NCBI RefSeq assembly: GCF_900113875.1
Contig: NZ_FORA01000004.1
Coordinates: 62,001 to 126,000 of the forward strand
From: Jannaschia pohangensis
GTDB lineage: Bacteria; Pseudomonadota; Alphaproteobacteria; Rhodobacterales; Rhodobacteraceae
Direction of reading: 5' to 3'
Length of the DNA stretch: 64,000 nt
Shown here: one piece after another, positions 35,816-44,937 of the stretch
Layout of the letters: each line of letters opens with the position of its first letter
Position numbering within the stretch: the stretch's first letter is position 1
Translations under genes and position numbers: made by a program
The notes under the pieces: model-generated
The model's input: only the letters and a program-made list of their open reading frames with translations
Databases searched by the model: none
Told to the model about the DNA's origin: nothing

Positions 35816-37084
35816 ATGTTTCAGCGTTTCGAATGGATGATCGCCTGGCGCTATCTGCGGGCGCGCCGGTCCGAGGGGGGCATCAGCGTGATGACCTGGA
35901 TCAGCCTTGCGGGCATTTCGCTGGCCGTATTCGCGTTGATTGCAGTCCTCGCCGTGCGGACCGGATTTCGCTATGAATTCGTCGACACAATCGTGGGGGC
36001 GAACCCCCATGTCAGCGTGCTCAGCTATGGCGAGGTGCTTCCGAACGGGACGTTGACGCGGACCGTGTCGGACTATGACGCCTTGACCGAACGTCTTTCG
36101 GGGGTCGAAGGCGTGGTGACAGTAAAACCTGTGGTCACGGGGCAGGTCATGGCCACCGCCAACGGGCGCAACACGGGCGCGCAGGTCATCGGCATCCGCC
36201 CCGAGGATCTGGCCGGCATTCCCCGCGTGGCCTCGCCCGAGCAGTCGCAAGGCGATATCGCGGATTTCGCCGGGGGCGTGGCGCTCGGCTGGTTCGTGGC
36301 GCAGGATCTGGGCCTGCAGGCGGGCGACATGGTCCGCCTGATCTCGCCGGAAGGGACCAAGACGCCCTTCGGAACATCGCCCCGGGTCAAGGCCTATCCC
36401 GTCACTTATGTCTTTCAGGTCGGGCGATACGACATCGACAAGATCCGCATCTACATGCCCTTCGACGAGGCGCAGATCTATTTCAACAAACCCGAACTCG
36501 CCGACGAAGTGCAGGTGACGCTGACAGACGCGGAACAAGTGGACAGTTTCGCCCCCCGGCTGATCGCGGCGGCGGGCGATGGCAATTACCTCTGGACGTG
36601 GAAGGACGCGGCGGGCGGTTTCCTGCGCGCGCTCCAGATGGAGGACAACATCATGTTCGTCATCATGTCGATCCTCGTCCTCGTCGCCACGCTCAACATC
36701 ACCAGCGGCCTTGTCATGCTGGTGAAAAACAAGGGCCGCGATATCGGCATCCTGCGCACGATGGGCCTGTCCGAAGGGACGGTCCTGCGGGTGTTCTTTC
36801 TCTGCGGGGCGTCCATCGGCGTCGTCGGCACGGCCATCGGCACCCTCCTCGGGTGTCTCTTTGCCATCTACATTGATCAGATTTTCGGCTTTGTGAACTG
36901 GGTCGCCGGCGGCGGCGTCTGGGACCCGTCGGTGCGCTACATCTCGGCCTTGCCCGCGCGGCTGGAGTTGGGCGACGTCCTGCTCGCGGTCACGCTGTCG
37001 CTGTCGCTGTCGTTCATCGTGACGATCTTCCCGGCACGCCGTGCGGCCCGCATGAACCCGGTCGAGGCGCTGCGCTATGAGTGA
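35816..37084 (+). CDS. lipoprotein-releasing ABC transporter permease (LolC/LolE type)
   Basis: The inner-membrane permease that extracts outer-membrane lipoproteins for hand-off to LolA. The 422-residue protein has four helices: one near the N-terminus (about 25-50, [15 protein letters not shown]) and three in the C-terminal FtsX-like domain (about 275-410), with a large periplasmic domain between, beginning [34 protein letters not shown], the LolC/E signature. Only one permease gene is present, so the transporter is probably a homodimer (LolF-like) as in other alphaproteobacteria. CCGGAGAGGTCG precedes the ATG. It overlaps lolD by eight bases. Confidence 0.92.
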   Translation: MFQRFEWMIAWRYLRARRSEGGISVMTWISLAGISLAVFALIAVLAVRTGFRYEFVDTIVGANPHVSVLSYGEVLPNGTLTRTVSDYDALTERLSGVEGVVTVKPVVTGQVMATANGRNTGAQVIGIRPEDLAGIPRVASPEQSQGDIADFAGGVALGWFVAQDLGLQAGDMVRLISPEGTKTPFGTSPRVKAYPVTYVFQVGRYDIDKIRIYMPFDEAQIYFNKPELADEVQVTLTDAEQVDSFAPRLIAAAGDGNYLWTWKDAAGGFLRALQMEDNIMFVIMSILVLVATLNITSGLVMLVKNKGRDIGILRTMGLSEGTVLRVFFLCGASIGVVGTAIGTLLGCLFAIYIDQIFGFVNWVAGGGVWDPSVRYISALPARLELGDVLLAVTLSLSLSFIVTIFPARRAARMNPVEALRYE

Positions 37085-37751
37085 GGTGCTGCGGCTTTCC
37101 GGGATCGAAAAAGGGTATCACATTGGCAAGCCCGGTGAAATCCGCGTGCTCAACGGCGTCGACCTGACCCTGTCGCGGGGCGAGGTCTGTGCCCTCGTCG
37201 CACCTTCGGGTGCGGGCAAATCGACCCTGCTCCACATCGCGGGCCTTCTGGACACGCCGGACAGCGGCAGCGTCACCATCGCGGGCGACGACCTGACAGG
37301 ACGGGGCGACCGCGCCCGGACCCGGGCCCGCAGGCAGAAGATCGGCTTCGTCTATCAGTTCCACCATTTGCTGCCCGAATTCACGGCGGCCGAGAACATC
37401 ATCCTGCCGCAGCTGGCCGCCGGAACCTCTCAGGCCGACGCCCGCGCGCGGGCGATGGACCTGCTGGCCCGCGTCGGGCTGGAGCACCGCGTCGATCACC
37501 GCCCGGCCGAAATGTCCGGGGGCGAGCAGCAACGCACGGCCTTCTGTCGCGCCCTGGCCAATGCTCCAAGCCTGCTTCTGGCGGATGAGCCGACCGGCAA
37601 CCTCGATCCCGGAACATCGGACACCGTCTTCGAGGCCCTGGTTCAGCTGGTTCGGGATACCGGCATGGCCGCCTTGATCGCGACCCACAACCTGGACCTT
37701 GCCGCGCGGATGGATCGCACCGTGCGCCTGAATGCCGGTACGCTGGTCTAG
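37077..37751 (+). CDS. lolD: lipoprotein-releasing ABC transporter ATP-binding protein
   Basis: The cytoplasmic ATPase powering the Lol permease. The 224-residue protein has Walker [17 protein letters not shown] (about 41-56), Q-loop [16 protein letters not shown] (the LLPEF motif is typical of LolD), signature [16 protein letters not shown], Walker [14 protein letters not shown] and the H-loop [10 protein letters not shown]. Translation is coupled to the permease by an eight-base overlap. Its stop codon interlocks with that of the converging hydrolase gene in the four bases CTAG. Confidence 0.95.
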   Translation: MSEVLRLSGIEKGYHIGKPGEIRVLNGVDLTLSRGEVCALVAPSGAGKSTLLHIAGLLDTPDSGSVTIAGDDLTGRGDRARTRARRQKIGFVYQFHHLLPEFTAAENIILPQLAAGTSQADARARAMDLLARVGLEHRVDHRPAEMSGGEQQRTAFCRALANAPSLLLADEPTGNLDPGTSDTVFEALVQLVRDTGMAALIATHNLDLAARMDRTVRLNAGTLV

Positions 37752-38686
37752 GCGGTCTCGGCCGCCAGGAAATCGGCGACCTGATCGAAAAGCTTGGCCC
37801 GTTTGGCGGCGCCTTCCATCATCGGTTCGTGACGCGCACCGGGAAGGGTGACCAGCTTGCCGCGCGGCCAGGACGCCATCCGTACGTGGATCGCGTCGGG
37901 GTCGACGATCCCTTCCTCGGTTCCAAGAAAGGTCAGGCAGGGGATGTCGGGTGCGGCTTCGCGCGCGCAGCGGTGCATTTCGCGAAACGCGCCCCAGACC
38001 CACCCGAGCGACGGCCCGCCCAGGGCGAGGTCGGGATGGGCGGCAAGCTGCGCCTTCATCCAGGCGAACATCTCCGGGTCGGTCGTCAACAGGTTGCCCT
38101 CGAACGGCGCATTGGCCGGGTCCGCGACCTTGCCCGAAGCGGGTGTGCCCAAATGCCCGATGCCCACGGTCGACGCGATGGACGACATGAGCCACGCCCC
38201 GAGCCGTCGATGCGGCGAAAGTTGCAGCCCCCACATCGGGGCCGAAAACACCGCCGCCGAAAACTCCGACCGCCGCATGAGGGTCGCAAGACCGATCAAC
38301 CCGCCCATGGAATGGCCGAGCACGACCCAAGGACGCGGCAGGCCTTCTTCGGTTGCAAGCGCAATGACCGCATCAACATCGCGCTGGAACTCGTTGAAAT
38401 CGTTCACATGACCGACCATCCGGTCGTGGCGCGGCCGCTCCGTCAGGCCCTGACCCCGCCAATCGACGGCAAGGCTGGCATAGCCGCGGCTGGCCAGCTC
38501 CCGGGCCGGAACGACGTATTTCTCAACGTATTCCGTGCGCCCCGGGAACAGGAAAACCGTGCCCTTCGACCCTTCGGGCCAAAGCGCCACGCGCAGCCGC
38601 ACCCCGTCGGATGTCGTCACCCAGAGGGCGTGCCCCCCGGACAGGGCGTCACCGGGCAGGCCGTGCAGGGGAGCGGCTTGGGTCAC
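37748..38686 (-). CDS. alpha/beta hydrolase (lysophospholipase/monoglyceride-lipase-like)
   Basis: A 312-residue serine hydrolase. Nucleophile elbow [15 protein letters not shown] (Ser in GHSMG), oxyanion region [13 protein letters not shown] (the PGRxEYxEKY pattern of the PldB-like group), and C-terminal [10 protein letters not shown] with the catalytic His. An acidic Asp in [10 protein letters not shown] is the likely third residue. Substrate probably a lysophospholipid or glyceride. It starts with GTG directly after the SCP2 stop codon (TAGGTG), implying coupled translation with that sterol-carrier-like protein, which supports a lipid role. Confidence 0.85.
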   Translation of the reverse strand: MTQAAPLHGLPGDALSGGHALWVTTSDGVRLRVALWPEGSKGTVFLFPGRTEYVEKYVVPARELASRGYASLAVDWRGQGLTERPRHDRMVGHVNDFNEFQRDVDAVIALATEEGLPRPWVVLGHSMGGLIGLATLMRRSEFSAAVFSAPMWGLQLSPHRRLGAWLMSSIASTVGIGHLGTPASGKVADPANAPFEGNLLTTDPEMFAWMKAQLAAHPDLALGGPSLGWVWGAFREMHRCAREAAPDIPCLTFLGTEEGIVDPDAIHVRMASWPRGKLVTLPGARHEPMMEGAAKRAKLFDQVADFLAAETA

Positions 38687-38971
38687 CTACGACAGCGCCG
38701 CGCCCAGTTTCATGGCCGTGCCCATGTCACCGTCGACCGACAGCTTGCCCGTCATGAAGGCGCTGGTCGGGTTCACGTCGCCGTCCAGAATGCCTTTGAA
38801 AGTTTCCGCGTCAGCCGTCATGGTGCATTCTGCGTCTTCGTCTCCGGCGCGAACACCGTCGGAATCGACCATGATTGCGCCTTCGCCTTCGACCACGAAC
38901 TTGACGCTGCCGTCGAAGGTGCCAATCTTGGCAGATAGCTGCGTGACGGCTTCGTTGATGATGTCGCTCAT
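38687..38971 (-). CDS. SCP2 sterol-binding domain protein
   Basis: A 94-residue protein consisting of one SCP2 domain: VTQLSAKIGTFDGSVKFVVEGEGAIMVD, then DAECTMTADAETFKGILDGDVNPTSAFMTGKLSVDGDMGTAMKLG, the family's lipid-binding core. Such small stand-alone domains bind acyl-CoA or hydrophobic ligands. AGAGGAT precedes the ATG. It is directly followed, without gap, by the alpha/beta hydrolase, suggesting they cooperate on a lipid substrate. Divergent from the TPR-protein gene by 51 bases. Confidence 0.9.
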   Translation of the reverse strand: MSDIINEAVTQLSAKIGTFDGSVKFVVEGEGAIMVDSDGVRAGDEDAECTMTADAETFKGILDGDVNPTSAFMTGKLSVDGDMGTAMKLGAALS

Positions 38972-39022
38972 GTAATCCTCTGGAACTGATCGCCGGAACG
39001 GCGGGATGGGGTCTTTATCAGG

Positions 39023-39607
39023 ATGGTTGACCTAGGTGTCACGCTCAAGGCCCTCTTGCTCGCAATCGCGTGCAGTTACGCCACGTTCTTGCCTGCGCAG
39101 CAGGTCGGCCCCGAACTCGAACGCGACCCGCAGGCCTTGTTGAACCGCCTCGGGACGCTCACCGCCGAAGGGGATGCCGCCGAGGCCGGGCGCCTTGCGG
39201 ACGAAATCCTTGAACGGTGGACGCATTCGGGGAGCGCGACGCTCGACCTGTTGCTCCGCCGGGGGCAGGACGCGATGGCCGAGGGCGATTTTCCGCGCGC
39301 CATCGCGCATCTGACAGCGCTGACCGATCATGCGCCGGAATTCGCCGAAGGGTGGAATCAGCGCGCCACGGCCTTCTTCCTGACCGAGCGTTTCGGCGAG
39401 GCGCTGGCCGATATCGAGCAGGTCCTGATCCTGGAGCCGCGGCATTTCGGCGCCCTGACCGGCCTTGCGATCATCCTGGAACAGACCGGAGAGGACGCGG
39501 CTGCGCTCAAGGCCTACCGTGCTGCGCAGCAGATCTATCCCGCCGAAGAGAACCTGAACGGGGCGATCGAGCGGCTGGAAATGCAGACCGGGGAACGGAC
39601 CCTCTGA
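39023..39607 (+). CDS. exported TPR-repeat protein
   Basis: A 194-residue protein with a hydrophobic N-terminus (LKALLLAIACSYATFLPAQQ, likely a signal peptide) and three to four tetratricopeptide repeats from about residue 40: ALDLLL-type helices, DFPRAIAHLTALTDHAPEFAEGW, FGEALADIEQVLILEPRHFGAL and DAAALKAYRAAQQIYPAEENL. TPRs mediate protein contacts; the partner is unknown. Its stop codon is immediately followed by the helicase ATG, so the two are co-translated. Possibly periplasmic. Confidence 0.8.
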   Translation: MVDLGVTLKALLLAIACSYATFLPAQQVGPELERDPQALLNRLGTLTAEGDAAEAGRLADEILERWTHSGSATLDLLLRRGQDAMAEGDFPRAIAHLTALTDHAPEFAEGWNQRATAFFLTERFGEALADIEQVLILEPRHFGALTGLAIILEQTGEDAAALKAYRAAQQIYPAEENLNGAIERLEMQTGERTL

Positions 39608-42367
39608 ATGGACAGCCCTCTCGGGCGGGTGACGGCGGTCCTGGGGCCGACGAACACCGGCAAGACTCATTACGCCATCGAGCGGATGCTGGCGCATCGG
39701 ACGGGCATCATCGGCCTGCCGCTGCGGCTGCTTGCCCGCGAGGTCTATGACCGGATCGTCGCCGTTCGCGGCCCCTCGGCAGTGGCGTTGGTCACCGGAG
39801 AGGAACGGATCGTCGGAGCGCGGGCTACCTATTGGGTCTGCACGGTCGAGGCGATGCCGGTCGGGATGGCCGCTGACTTCGTCGCAATCGACGAGATACA
39901 GCTCTGTGCCGATCCGGATCGGGGTCATGTCTTCACCGACCGCTTGCTCAACATGCGCGGCCTGCACGAGACGTTGTTCATGGGGTCGGACACGATGCGC
40001 CCGACCATCGCACAACTTGTCCCCAAGGTTCAGTTCGTGCGGCGTGAGCGTTTCAGCGAGTTGATCTATTCAGGTTCGAAAAAGATAAGCAGAATGCCTG
40101 GGCGCACGGCAATCGTCGGTTTTTCGGTCGAGAATGTCTATGCCATCGCCGAACTGCTGCGTCGGCAGAAAGGCGGTGCGGCCGTTGTCATGGGGGCGCT
40201 CAGCCCGCGGACGCGGAACGCTCAGGTGGAGATGTATCAGAACGGCGATGTCGATTACCTGGTGGCGACCGATGCCATCGGAATGGGCCTGAACCTCGAC
40301 ATCCGTCACATCGCCTTCTCGGCCACCTCCAAATTCGATGGCCAACGGATCCGTCCGCTTTTCCCCCATGAAATGGGGCAGATCGCGGGGCGGGCCGGCC
40401 GATACATGCAGCCTGGGACATTCGGGATTACCGGCGAAGCGAGTCCGCTGGATGACGATCTGGTGGATGCGATCCAGACGCATCGCTTCAAACCCATCGA
40501 CCGGCTGTTCTGGCGCAATGATCGGCTGGATTTCGCCTCTGCCGAGGCGCTGATCGCGGCTTTGGAGACTCCGAGCGGCGAGCAGGTCCTGACCAAGGGT
40601 CGCGAGGCCGATGACCTGTCATCGTTGAAAACCCTGACAGCGCTGGAGGGGGTCGCGGTCCGTTTGCGCGATGCGCGCGATGTAAGGCTGCTGTGGGACG
40701 TGTGCCGGGTTCCTGATTTTCAGGGAATTAGCCACGGCGAACACACCACGCTCCTGTCGCGCATTTTCGGGTTTCTGCACGAGAAGGGGCGGGTGGACAG
40801 CGACTGGTTTGCCCGTCAGGTCAAGCGTATAGACAAGCCGCTTGGCGACATCGATATGTTGTCGAAACGACTGGCCTATGTGCGCACCTGGACGTATGTC
40901 GCGCAGCGCAAGGGTTGGATCGATGACGAGACCCATTGGCGCGCGGCCACACGGGCGGTAGAAGATCGCTTGTCGGATGCGCTCCATCAGGCGCTGACAA
41001 ATCGGTTCGTGGACAGACGGACTTCTGTGCTGCTGCGGCGGCTGAAGATGAAGGAGGGCCTTTTGGCCGAGATCAACGACAAAGGCGAAGTGGTCGTCGA
41101 AGGCGAAACCCTGGGACGGCTGGAAGGCTTCCGGTTTCACGAGACGGGCACGACCACGCCGGACGAAGCCAAGACCGTGCGGCAGGCCGCGACCCAGGCG
41201 TTGCGCCCCGAGTTCCACCTGCGTGCGGACCGGTTCTACAACGCCCCCGATACCGAGATGGATTTCACCGAGCAGGGTGGCCTGATGTGGGGCGATCAGG
41301 CGATCGGTAAACTGGTCAAGGGCAGCGATGCGCTGCGCCCCGCCGTCGAGGCCTTCGTCGACGATGACGCCGGTCCGGAGGTGATGCAGAAAGTCACACG
41401 CCGCCTGCAGCATTTCATCGACCGCAAGGTTGCCGCAGCGTTCGACCCTTTGCTGGCCATGTCGCGGGACGAGACGATGACCGGGCTGGCCCGTGGCTTT
41501 GCCTTCCGGATGATGGAAGGCATGGGCGTTCTGCCCCGCAATGAGGTCGCCCAGGACGTCAAGGAATTGGAGCAGGATGCCCGCGGCCAGCTGCGCAAGC
41601 ATGGCGTGCGGTTCGGTCAGTTCACGGTGTTTCAACAACTGCTTCTGAAGCCCGCGCCGACGCGCCTGCGTCTTGTGCTTTGGTCGCTGTGGAAGGGTCT
41701 GGACGAATTTCCCGAGGCACCGCCTCCCGGTCTGGTCACGGTCCCGGGCGTCGTGGATGCGCCCGATGGGTACTACACGATGGCCGGTTACCGTCTGGCT
41801 GGCGCGCGCGCGATCCGGATCGACATGCTGGAACGACTGGCCGATCTGATCCGTCCGGCCGACAGCCGGGGCGGGTTCGAGGCGACCGCGGACATGCTCT
41901 CGATCACCGGCATGACACTGGAGCAATTCGCGGATCTGATGGGTGGATTGGGTTATAACGCCGAGCGGGGCGAGCGCCCGAAGGTGAAGGCCACCGCCGA
42001 AGCGGCGGAGCCTGAAGCGGCGCAAACCGATACCGCTGCGCCCGAGGCGCCCGAGGCCGCGCCCGCCGAGCCGTCGACCGAAGCGGCGACCCCGCCCGAA
42101 GAAGCCGTGGAGGCCACCGCCCCCGAGGTCGAGATATTCTATACCTTCACCTGGGCGCCCAAGCGGGCACCGCGCGGCGGTCCGCGTCGCGAGGGCAATC
42201 GCGATGACCGGCCGCAGCGCAAGGGCAAGCCCAAGGGCAAACCCGGCGGCAAGGGCAAAGGTGACGGCAATCGCGGCCCGCAGGTCTTCGAGGCCAAGCC
42301 CAAGCGCGAGGCGCGGATCGATCCGGATAATCCATTTGCTGCGCTGGCCGCGCTGAAGGACAAGTGA
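39608..42367 (+). CDS. SUV3-like superfamily 2 RNA helicase with disordered basic tail
   Basis: A 919-residue helicase homologous to mitochondrial SUV3. Walker A GPTNTGKTHYA (13-23), the DEIQ box (95-98), LFMGSDTMRP, motif V/VI region VDYLVATDAIGMGLNLDIRHIAFSATSKFDG and MGQIAGRAGRYM. Residues up to about 790 include the SUV3-type C-terminal helical region; the last 130 residues are an Ala/Glu/Pro linker followed by a Lys/Arg/Gly-rich tail (about 845-905) and a short conserved end DPDNPFAALAALKD. SUV3 unwinds RNA for decay; alphaproteobacterial versions are presumed to act likewise. It starts directly after the TPR gene and overlaps the S4-protein gene by four bases (GTGA). Confidence 0.85.
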   Translation: MDSPLGRVTAVLGPTNTGKTHYAIERMLAHRTGIIGLPLRLLAREVYDRIVAVRGPSAVALVTGEERIVGARATYWVCTVEAMPVGMAADFVAIDEIQLCADPDRGHVFTDRLLNMRGLHETLFMGSDTMRPTIAQLVPKVQFVRRERFSELIYSGSKKISRMPGRTAIVGFSVENVYAIAELLRRQKGGAAVVMGALSPRTRNAQVEMYQNGDVDYLVATDAIGMGLNLDIRHIAFSATSKFDGQRIRPLFPHEMGQIAGRAGRYMQPGTFGITGEASPLDDDLVDAIQTHRFKPIDRLFWRNDRLDFASAEALIAALETPSGEQVLTKGREADDLSSLKTLTALEGVAVRLRDARDVRLLWDVCRVPDFQGISHGEHTTLLSRIFGFLHEKGRVDSDWFARQVKRIDKPLGDIDMLSKRLAYVRTWTYVAQRKGWIDDETHWRAATRAVEDRLSDALHQALTNRFVDRRTSVLLRRLKMKEGLLAEINDKGEVVVEGETLGRLEGFRFHETGTTTPDEAKTVRQAATQALRPEFHLRADRFYNAPDTEMDFTEQGGLMWGDQAIGKLVKGSDALRPAVEAFVDDDAGPEVMQKVTRRLQHFIDRKVAAAFDPLLAMSRDETMTGLARGFAFRMMEGMGVLPRNEVAQDVKELEQDARGQLRKHGVRFGQFTVFQQLLLKPAPTRLRLVLWSLWKGLDEFPEAPPPGLVTVPGVVDAPDGYYTMAGYRLAGARAIRIDMLERLADLIRPADSRGGFEATADMLSITGMTLEQFADLMGGLGYNAERGERPKVKATAEAAEPEAAQTDTAAPEAPEAAPAEPSTEAATPPEEAVEATAPEVEIFYTFTWAPKRAPRGGPRREGNRDDRPQRKGKPKGKPGGKGKGDGNRGPQVFEAKPKREARIDPDNPFAALAALKDK

Positions 42368-42732
42368 GCGAAGCGCCAGAGACCGCGAAAGCGCGCCAGA
42401 GGCTGGACAAATGGCTCTGGCAGGCGCGCTTTTTCAAGACCCGGACGCTTGCCGCGCGGATCATCGGTGAGACGGGCGTAAGATTGAACGACGTGCGCGT
42501 CACCAAGCCCGCGCAGAATGTCAGCCCGGGGGATGCGCTCACATTCTCGCAGGGGGATCGGATTCGTGTCGTCGAAATCCTGGCCTTGGGAACGCGGCGG
42601 GGACCTGCCGCCGAGGCGCAGGCGCTCTATCGCGATGACAGCCCCGCACCCGTGCCCCGCGCCGGACCACGGCCCACGGGGCGAGACCGGCGTCGGCTCA
42701 CGGAAATGAGAGAGCAGGGCGACGGCGCTTGA
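42364..42732 (+). CDS. S4 domain RNA-binding protein (Hsp15-like)
   Basis: A 122-residue protein: S4 domain at the N-terminus (RLDKWLWQARFFKTRTLAARIIGETGVRLNDVRVTKPAQNVSPGDALTF) and a basic, proline-rich tail. The layout matches Hsp15 (HslR), which binds stalled 50S subunits with peptidyl-tRNA and helps recycle them. Starts with GTG in a four-base overlap with the helicase stop; together they suggest an RNA-quality-control operon. fdxA follows 54 bases later. Confidence 0.87.
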   Translation: MSEAPETAKARQRLDKWLWQARFFKTRTLAARIIGETGVRLNDVRVTKPAQNVSPGDALTFSQGDRIRVVEILALGTRRGPAAEAQALYRDDSPAPVPRAGPRPTGRDRRRLTEMREQGDGA

Positions 42733-42786
42733 ATGCCCCGCCCGGGCCGTCTAGACCGCCCGCGACACGCAGCAAGGACACCCATC

Positions 42787-43122
42787 ATGACCTATGTCGT
42801 CACCGACAATTGCATCGCCTGCAAATACACCGACTGCGTCGAGGTCTGCCCCGTGGATTGCTTCTACGAAGGCGAAAATATGCTGGTGATTCATCCGGAT
42901 GAGTGCATCGACTGCGGCGTCTGCGAGCCCGAGTGCCCCGCCGACGCGATCCGTCCGGATACCGAGCCGGACATGGACAAATGGGTTGAATTCAACCGCA
43001 AGTACTCCGAGGCCTGGCCGGTGATCATCACCAAGAAAGACCCGCTGCCCGACGCCGAGGCCATGGACGGCAAGGACGGCAAGATGGACATGTTCTCGGA
43101 GGCCCCCGGCGAGGGGGGCTGA
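42787..43122 (+). CDS. fdxA: 7Fe ferredoxin, FdxA type
   Basis: A 111-residue ferredoxin. The N-terminal [31 protein letters not shown] and [16 protein letters not shown] contain the cysteines for a [3Fe-4S] and a [4Fe-4S] cluster, as in Azotobacter ferredoxin I; the C-terminal half is acidic. It transfers electrons; partner proteins are not apparent. AAGGACACCC precedes the ATG. This order (helicase, S4 protein, ferredoxin, CarD) recurs in alphaproteobacteria. Confidence 0.94.
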   Translation: MTYVVTDNCIACKYTDCVEVCPVDCFYEGENMLVIHPDECIDCGVCEPECPADAIRPDTEPDMDKWVEFNRKYSEAWPVIITKKDPLPDAEAMDGKDGKMDMFSEAPGEGG

Positions 43123-43176
43123 AACGGGGGCCAAAGGTCAGTCTCCATTCCACTTTCGGGACCCCTTATTTTGTGA

Positions 43177-43182
43177 TATGAT
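43177..43182 (+). promoter_or_regulatory. possible -10 element upstream of carD
   Basis: TATGAT at 43177-43182, in an AT-rich patch (TTATTTTGTGATATGATG) that stands out in the 241-base gap between fdxA and carD. No good -35 is visible at the right distance. A six-base-arm hairpin CGCGGG/CCCGCG (43193-43208) would lie at the start of the resulting long leader. Weak prediction. Confidence 0.3.
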
Positions 43183-43363
43183 GAGTCTTGTTCGCGGGCG
43201 TTCCCGCGGCGTCTGCCACGTTTCGGCCCTGTCGGTTTGCTGCCGTTGTCCGGGCCAACACAACAGCGCGTCTGATCTGACCCACGGAATTTCCTGGGCC
43301 GGTCATTTTTGCGGCCAAGCGGGAGCTTTGGTCGCCGTGCAACGAGACATCGAAAGGATGCCC

Positions 43364-43870
43364 ATGTCCAAGAAAGCCGAGTTCCGCCCCAATGACTTCG
43401 TCGTCTATCCTGCCCACGGCGTCGGACAGATCGTGTCCATCGAAAAGCAGGAAGTGGCCGGCCTAGAGCTGGAACTCTTCGTGATTTCTTTCGTCAAGGA
43501 CAAGATGACCCTGCGTGTGCCGACCAACAAGGCGACCGACGTGGGGATGCGTTCGCTGTCGTCGCCCGAGATCGTGACGAAAGCCATGGCCACGCTGAAG
43601 GGCAAGGCCCGGGTCAAGCGCGCCATGTGGTCCCGCCGGGCGCAGGAATACGAAGCCAAGATCAACTCCGGCGACCTGATCGCAATCGCGGAAGTGGTGC
43701 GCGACCTGCACCGCAACGACGAACAGCGCGAGCAGTCCTATTCCGAGCGGCAGCTCTACGAAGCCGCGCTCGACCGGTTGACGCGGGAATTGGCCGCAGT
43801 GAACGACATGGATGAGGATGGCGCGCTCAAGGCCGTCGATCAGATCCTGATGTCGCGCGCCGCCGCCTGA
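43364..43870 (+). CDS. CarD-family RNA polymerase-binding transcriptional regulator
   Basis: A 168-residue CarD/CdnL protein. The N-terminal Tudor-like RNAP-interaction domain (KAEFRPNDFVVYPAHGVGQIVSIEKQE, residues about 5-60) binds the beta subunit; the helical C-terminal domain (65-165, AMWSRRAQEYEAKINSGDLIAIAEVVRDLHR) contacts promoter DNA upstream of -10. Members stabilise open complexes at rRNA and other promoters and in Caulobacter couple growth to metabolism. The ATG at 43364 has GAAAGG six bases upstream; the ATG two codons earlier overlaps this site. The upstream leader is about 180 bases long. Followed by a strong terminator. Confidence 0.93.
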   Translation: MSKKAEFRPNDFVVYPAHGVGQIVSIEKQEVAGLELELFVISFVKDKMTLRVPTNKATDVGMRSLSSPEIVTKAMATLKGKARVKRAMWSRRAQEYEAKINSGDLIAIAEVVRDLHRNDEQREQSYSERQLYEAALDRLTRELAAVNDMDEDGALKAVDQILMSRAAA

Positions 43871-43890
43871 TCGTCGGATAGATATGATTG

Positions 43891-43920
43891 AAAGGGGCGT
43901 CTTCGGGCGCCCCTTTTGCT
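43891..43920 (+). terminator. rho-independent terminator of carD
   Basis: AAAGGGGCG (43891-43899), an eight-base loop TCTTCGGG, then CGCCCCTTTT (43908-43917): a 9-base stem with a T-run, 20 bases after the carD stop. It also faces the end of the converging zincin gene. Confidence 0.9.
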
Positions 43921-43945
43921 TTTGCGGGTTGCGATCGCGCGGCGG

Positions 43946-44338
43946 TCATTCCCACCAGGCGTCGATTCGCCCGATCTCGTCATCGGACCATCCGAAATGG
44001 TGGGCGAATTCGTGTATGGTCACGTTCGTCACCAACTCGGCCAGCGTGACGTTGCCCCGTTCGGACCACTCATCCAGGATCGGACGGCGGAACAGCGTCA
44101 CGGAAGAGGGCGGCGCGGGGGATTCGACCGACCGCAGGGTCAGCGGCTCTCCCTCGTAAATCCCGGTCAATTCATAGCCGTCGTCGATGTCCATCTCGTC
44201 GAGCAGCGCATCGGACGGCCAGTCTTCCACGATCAGGCGCACTTCGGCGGCGAGGCTGTCGAAAGGCGGGGGCAGGGCCGCGCGGGCGGCCTCGGCCAAA
44301 CGCAGGATTTCCGCCTCGTCCGGTGCGAATTGGGTCAT
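43946..44338 (-). CDS. zincin-like metallopeptidase family protein (MpPPF2-type)
   Basis: A 130-residue protein beginning TQFAPDEAEILRLAEAARAALP and ending HEFAHHFGWSDDEIGRIDAWWE. The HExxH plus H-x-x-G-x-x-D spacing matches the PF06262 metallopeptidase family; HEFAHHFGWSDDEI is its signature. Substrate and physiological role are unknown. Its ATG overlaps the stop of the upstream VOC-family gene (ATGA), so the pair is translationally coupled. Length is normal for the family. Confidence 0.85.
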   Translation of the reverse strand: MTQFAPDEAEILRLAEAARAALPPPFDSLAAEVRLIVEDWPSDALLDEMDIDDGYELTGIYEGEPLTLRSVESPAPPSSVTLFRRPILDEWSERGNVTLAELVTNVTIHEFAHHFGWSDDEIGRIDAWWE

Positions 44339-44937
44339 CGGATGGTGCGGACCCCAGTCGGCGTGTCGAGGCGGGCGACGATCTCGCGCCGTCCGGTCTT
44401 GGTCTTGATCCGAGGATCGTCGAGGATCTCGGTCAGGATGGCGGCGAGGGCCTCGGCCTCGGGGTGATGCAGTGTCAGATCGGCCAGGCGCAGGCCGATG
44501 TCGGGGAACGTGGGCGACGGCGAGTCCCATTGGATCAGCGCGGGAAAGCAGCCATCGAAGGGCAGCACACCGTCGTCCGGGACGGCCATGCGCCAGCGGA
44601 AATCGCCGCGCACGAAGGAAATCGCGCGGCCCGCCTGGGGAAAGCGCGCGACAAGTCCGTCGAGGTCGTCGGTGCGCAGGATCCAGTTGCCGATCCGGGG
44701 CGCGCCGCTTTGCCGGTCAAGGTCGAACCAGCGTGGCCGACCGACGGCTGGCGCGTCCGGATCGACGGCGATGACTTCGAGATACTCGCCCGCTCCCAGA
44801 CCGCTCAGCCGGTTGTGCGTGCCCATGAGCGCATGTTTGCCGCCCGGCCCGATTTCGATCCCGAGATGGGCCGCAACATGGGCCGCGCCTTTGTCAAGCG
44901 TTGCGGCGGAGATGGCGAAGTGGTCAAAGGCCTGCAT
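44335..44937 (-). CDS. VOC/glyoxalase-like domain protein
   Basis: A 200-residue protein beginning MQAFDHFAISAATLDKGAAHVAAHLGIEIGPGGKHALMGTHNRLSGLG, which fits the glyoxalase-like (PF13468) group of the vicinal-oxygen-chelate superfamily: an N-terminal His (DHFAI), HNRL, EYLEVIAVDPDAP (metal-ligand Glu). Substrate unknown. ATGA overlap with the zincin gene downstream. Its start codon overlaps, on the other strand, the start codon of the 5-formyltetrahydrofolate cyclo-ligase gene, an unusual divergent arrangement; AGGAT precedes this one. Confidence 0.82.
   Translation of the reverse strand: MQAFDHFAISAATLDKGAAHVAAHLGIEIGPGGKHALMGTHNRLSGLGAGEYLEVIAVDPDAPAVGRPRWFDLDRQSGAPRIGNWILRTDDLDGLVARFPQAGRAISFVRGDFRWRMAVPDDGVLPFDGCFPALIQWDSPSPTFPDIGLRLADLTLHHPEAEALAAILTEILDDPRIKTKTGRREIVARLDTPTGVRTIR

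Noticed and set aside
43187-43202. GTTC-N6-GTTC upstream of carD considered as an SOS (LexA) box.
   Set aside because: The alphaproteobacterial box is GTTC-N7-GTTC; spacing here is six and carD is not a typical SOS gene.
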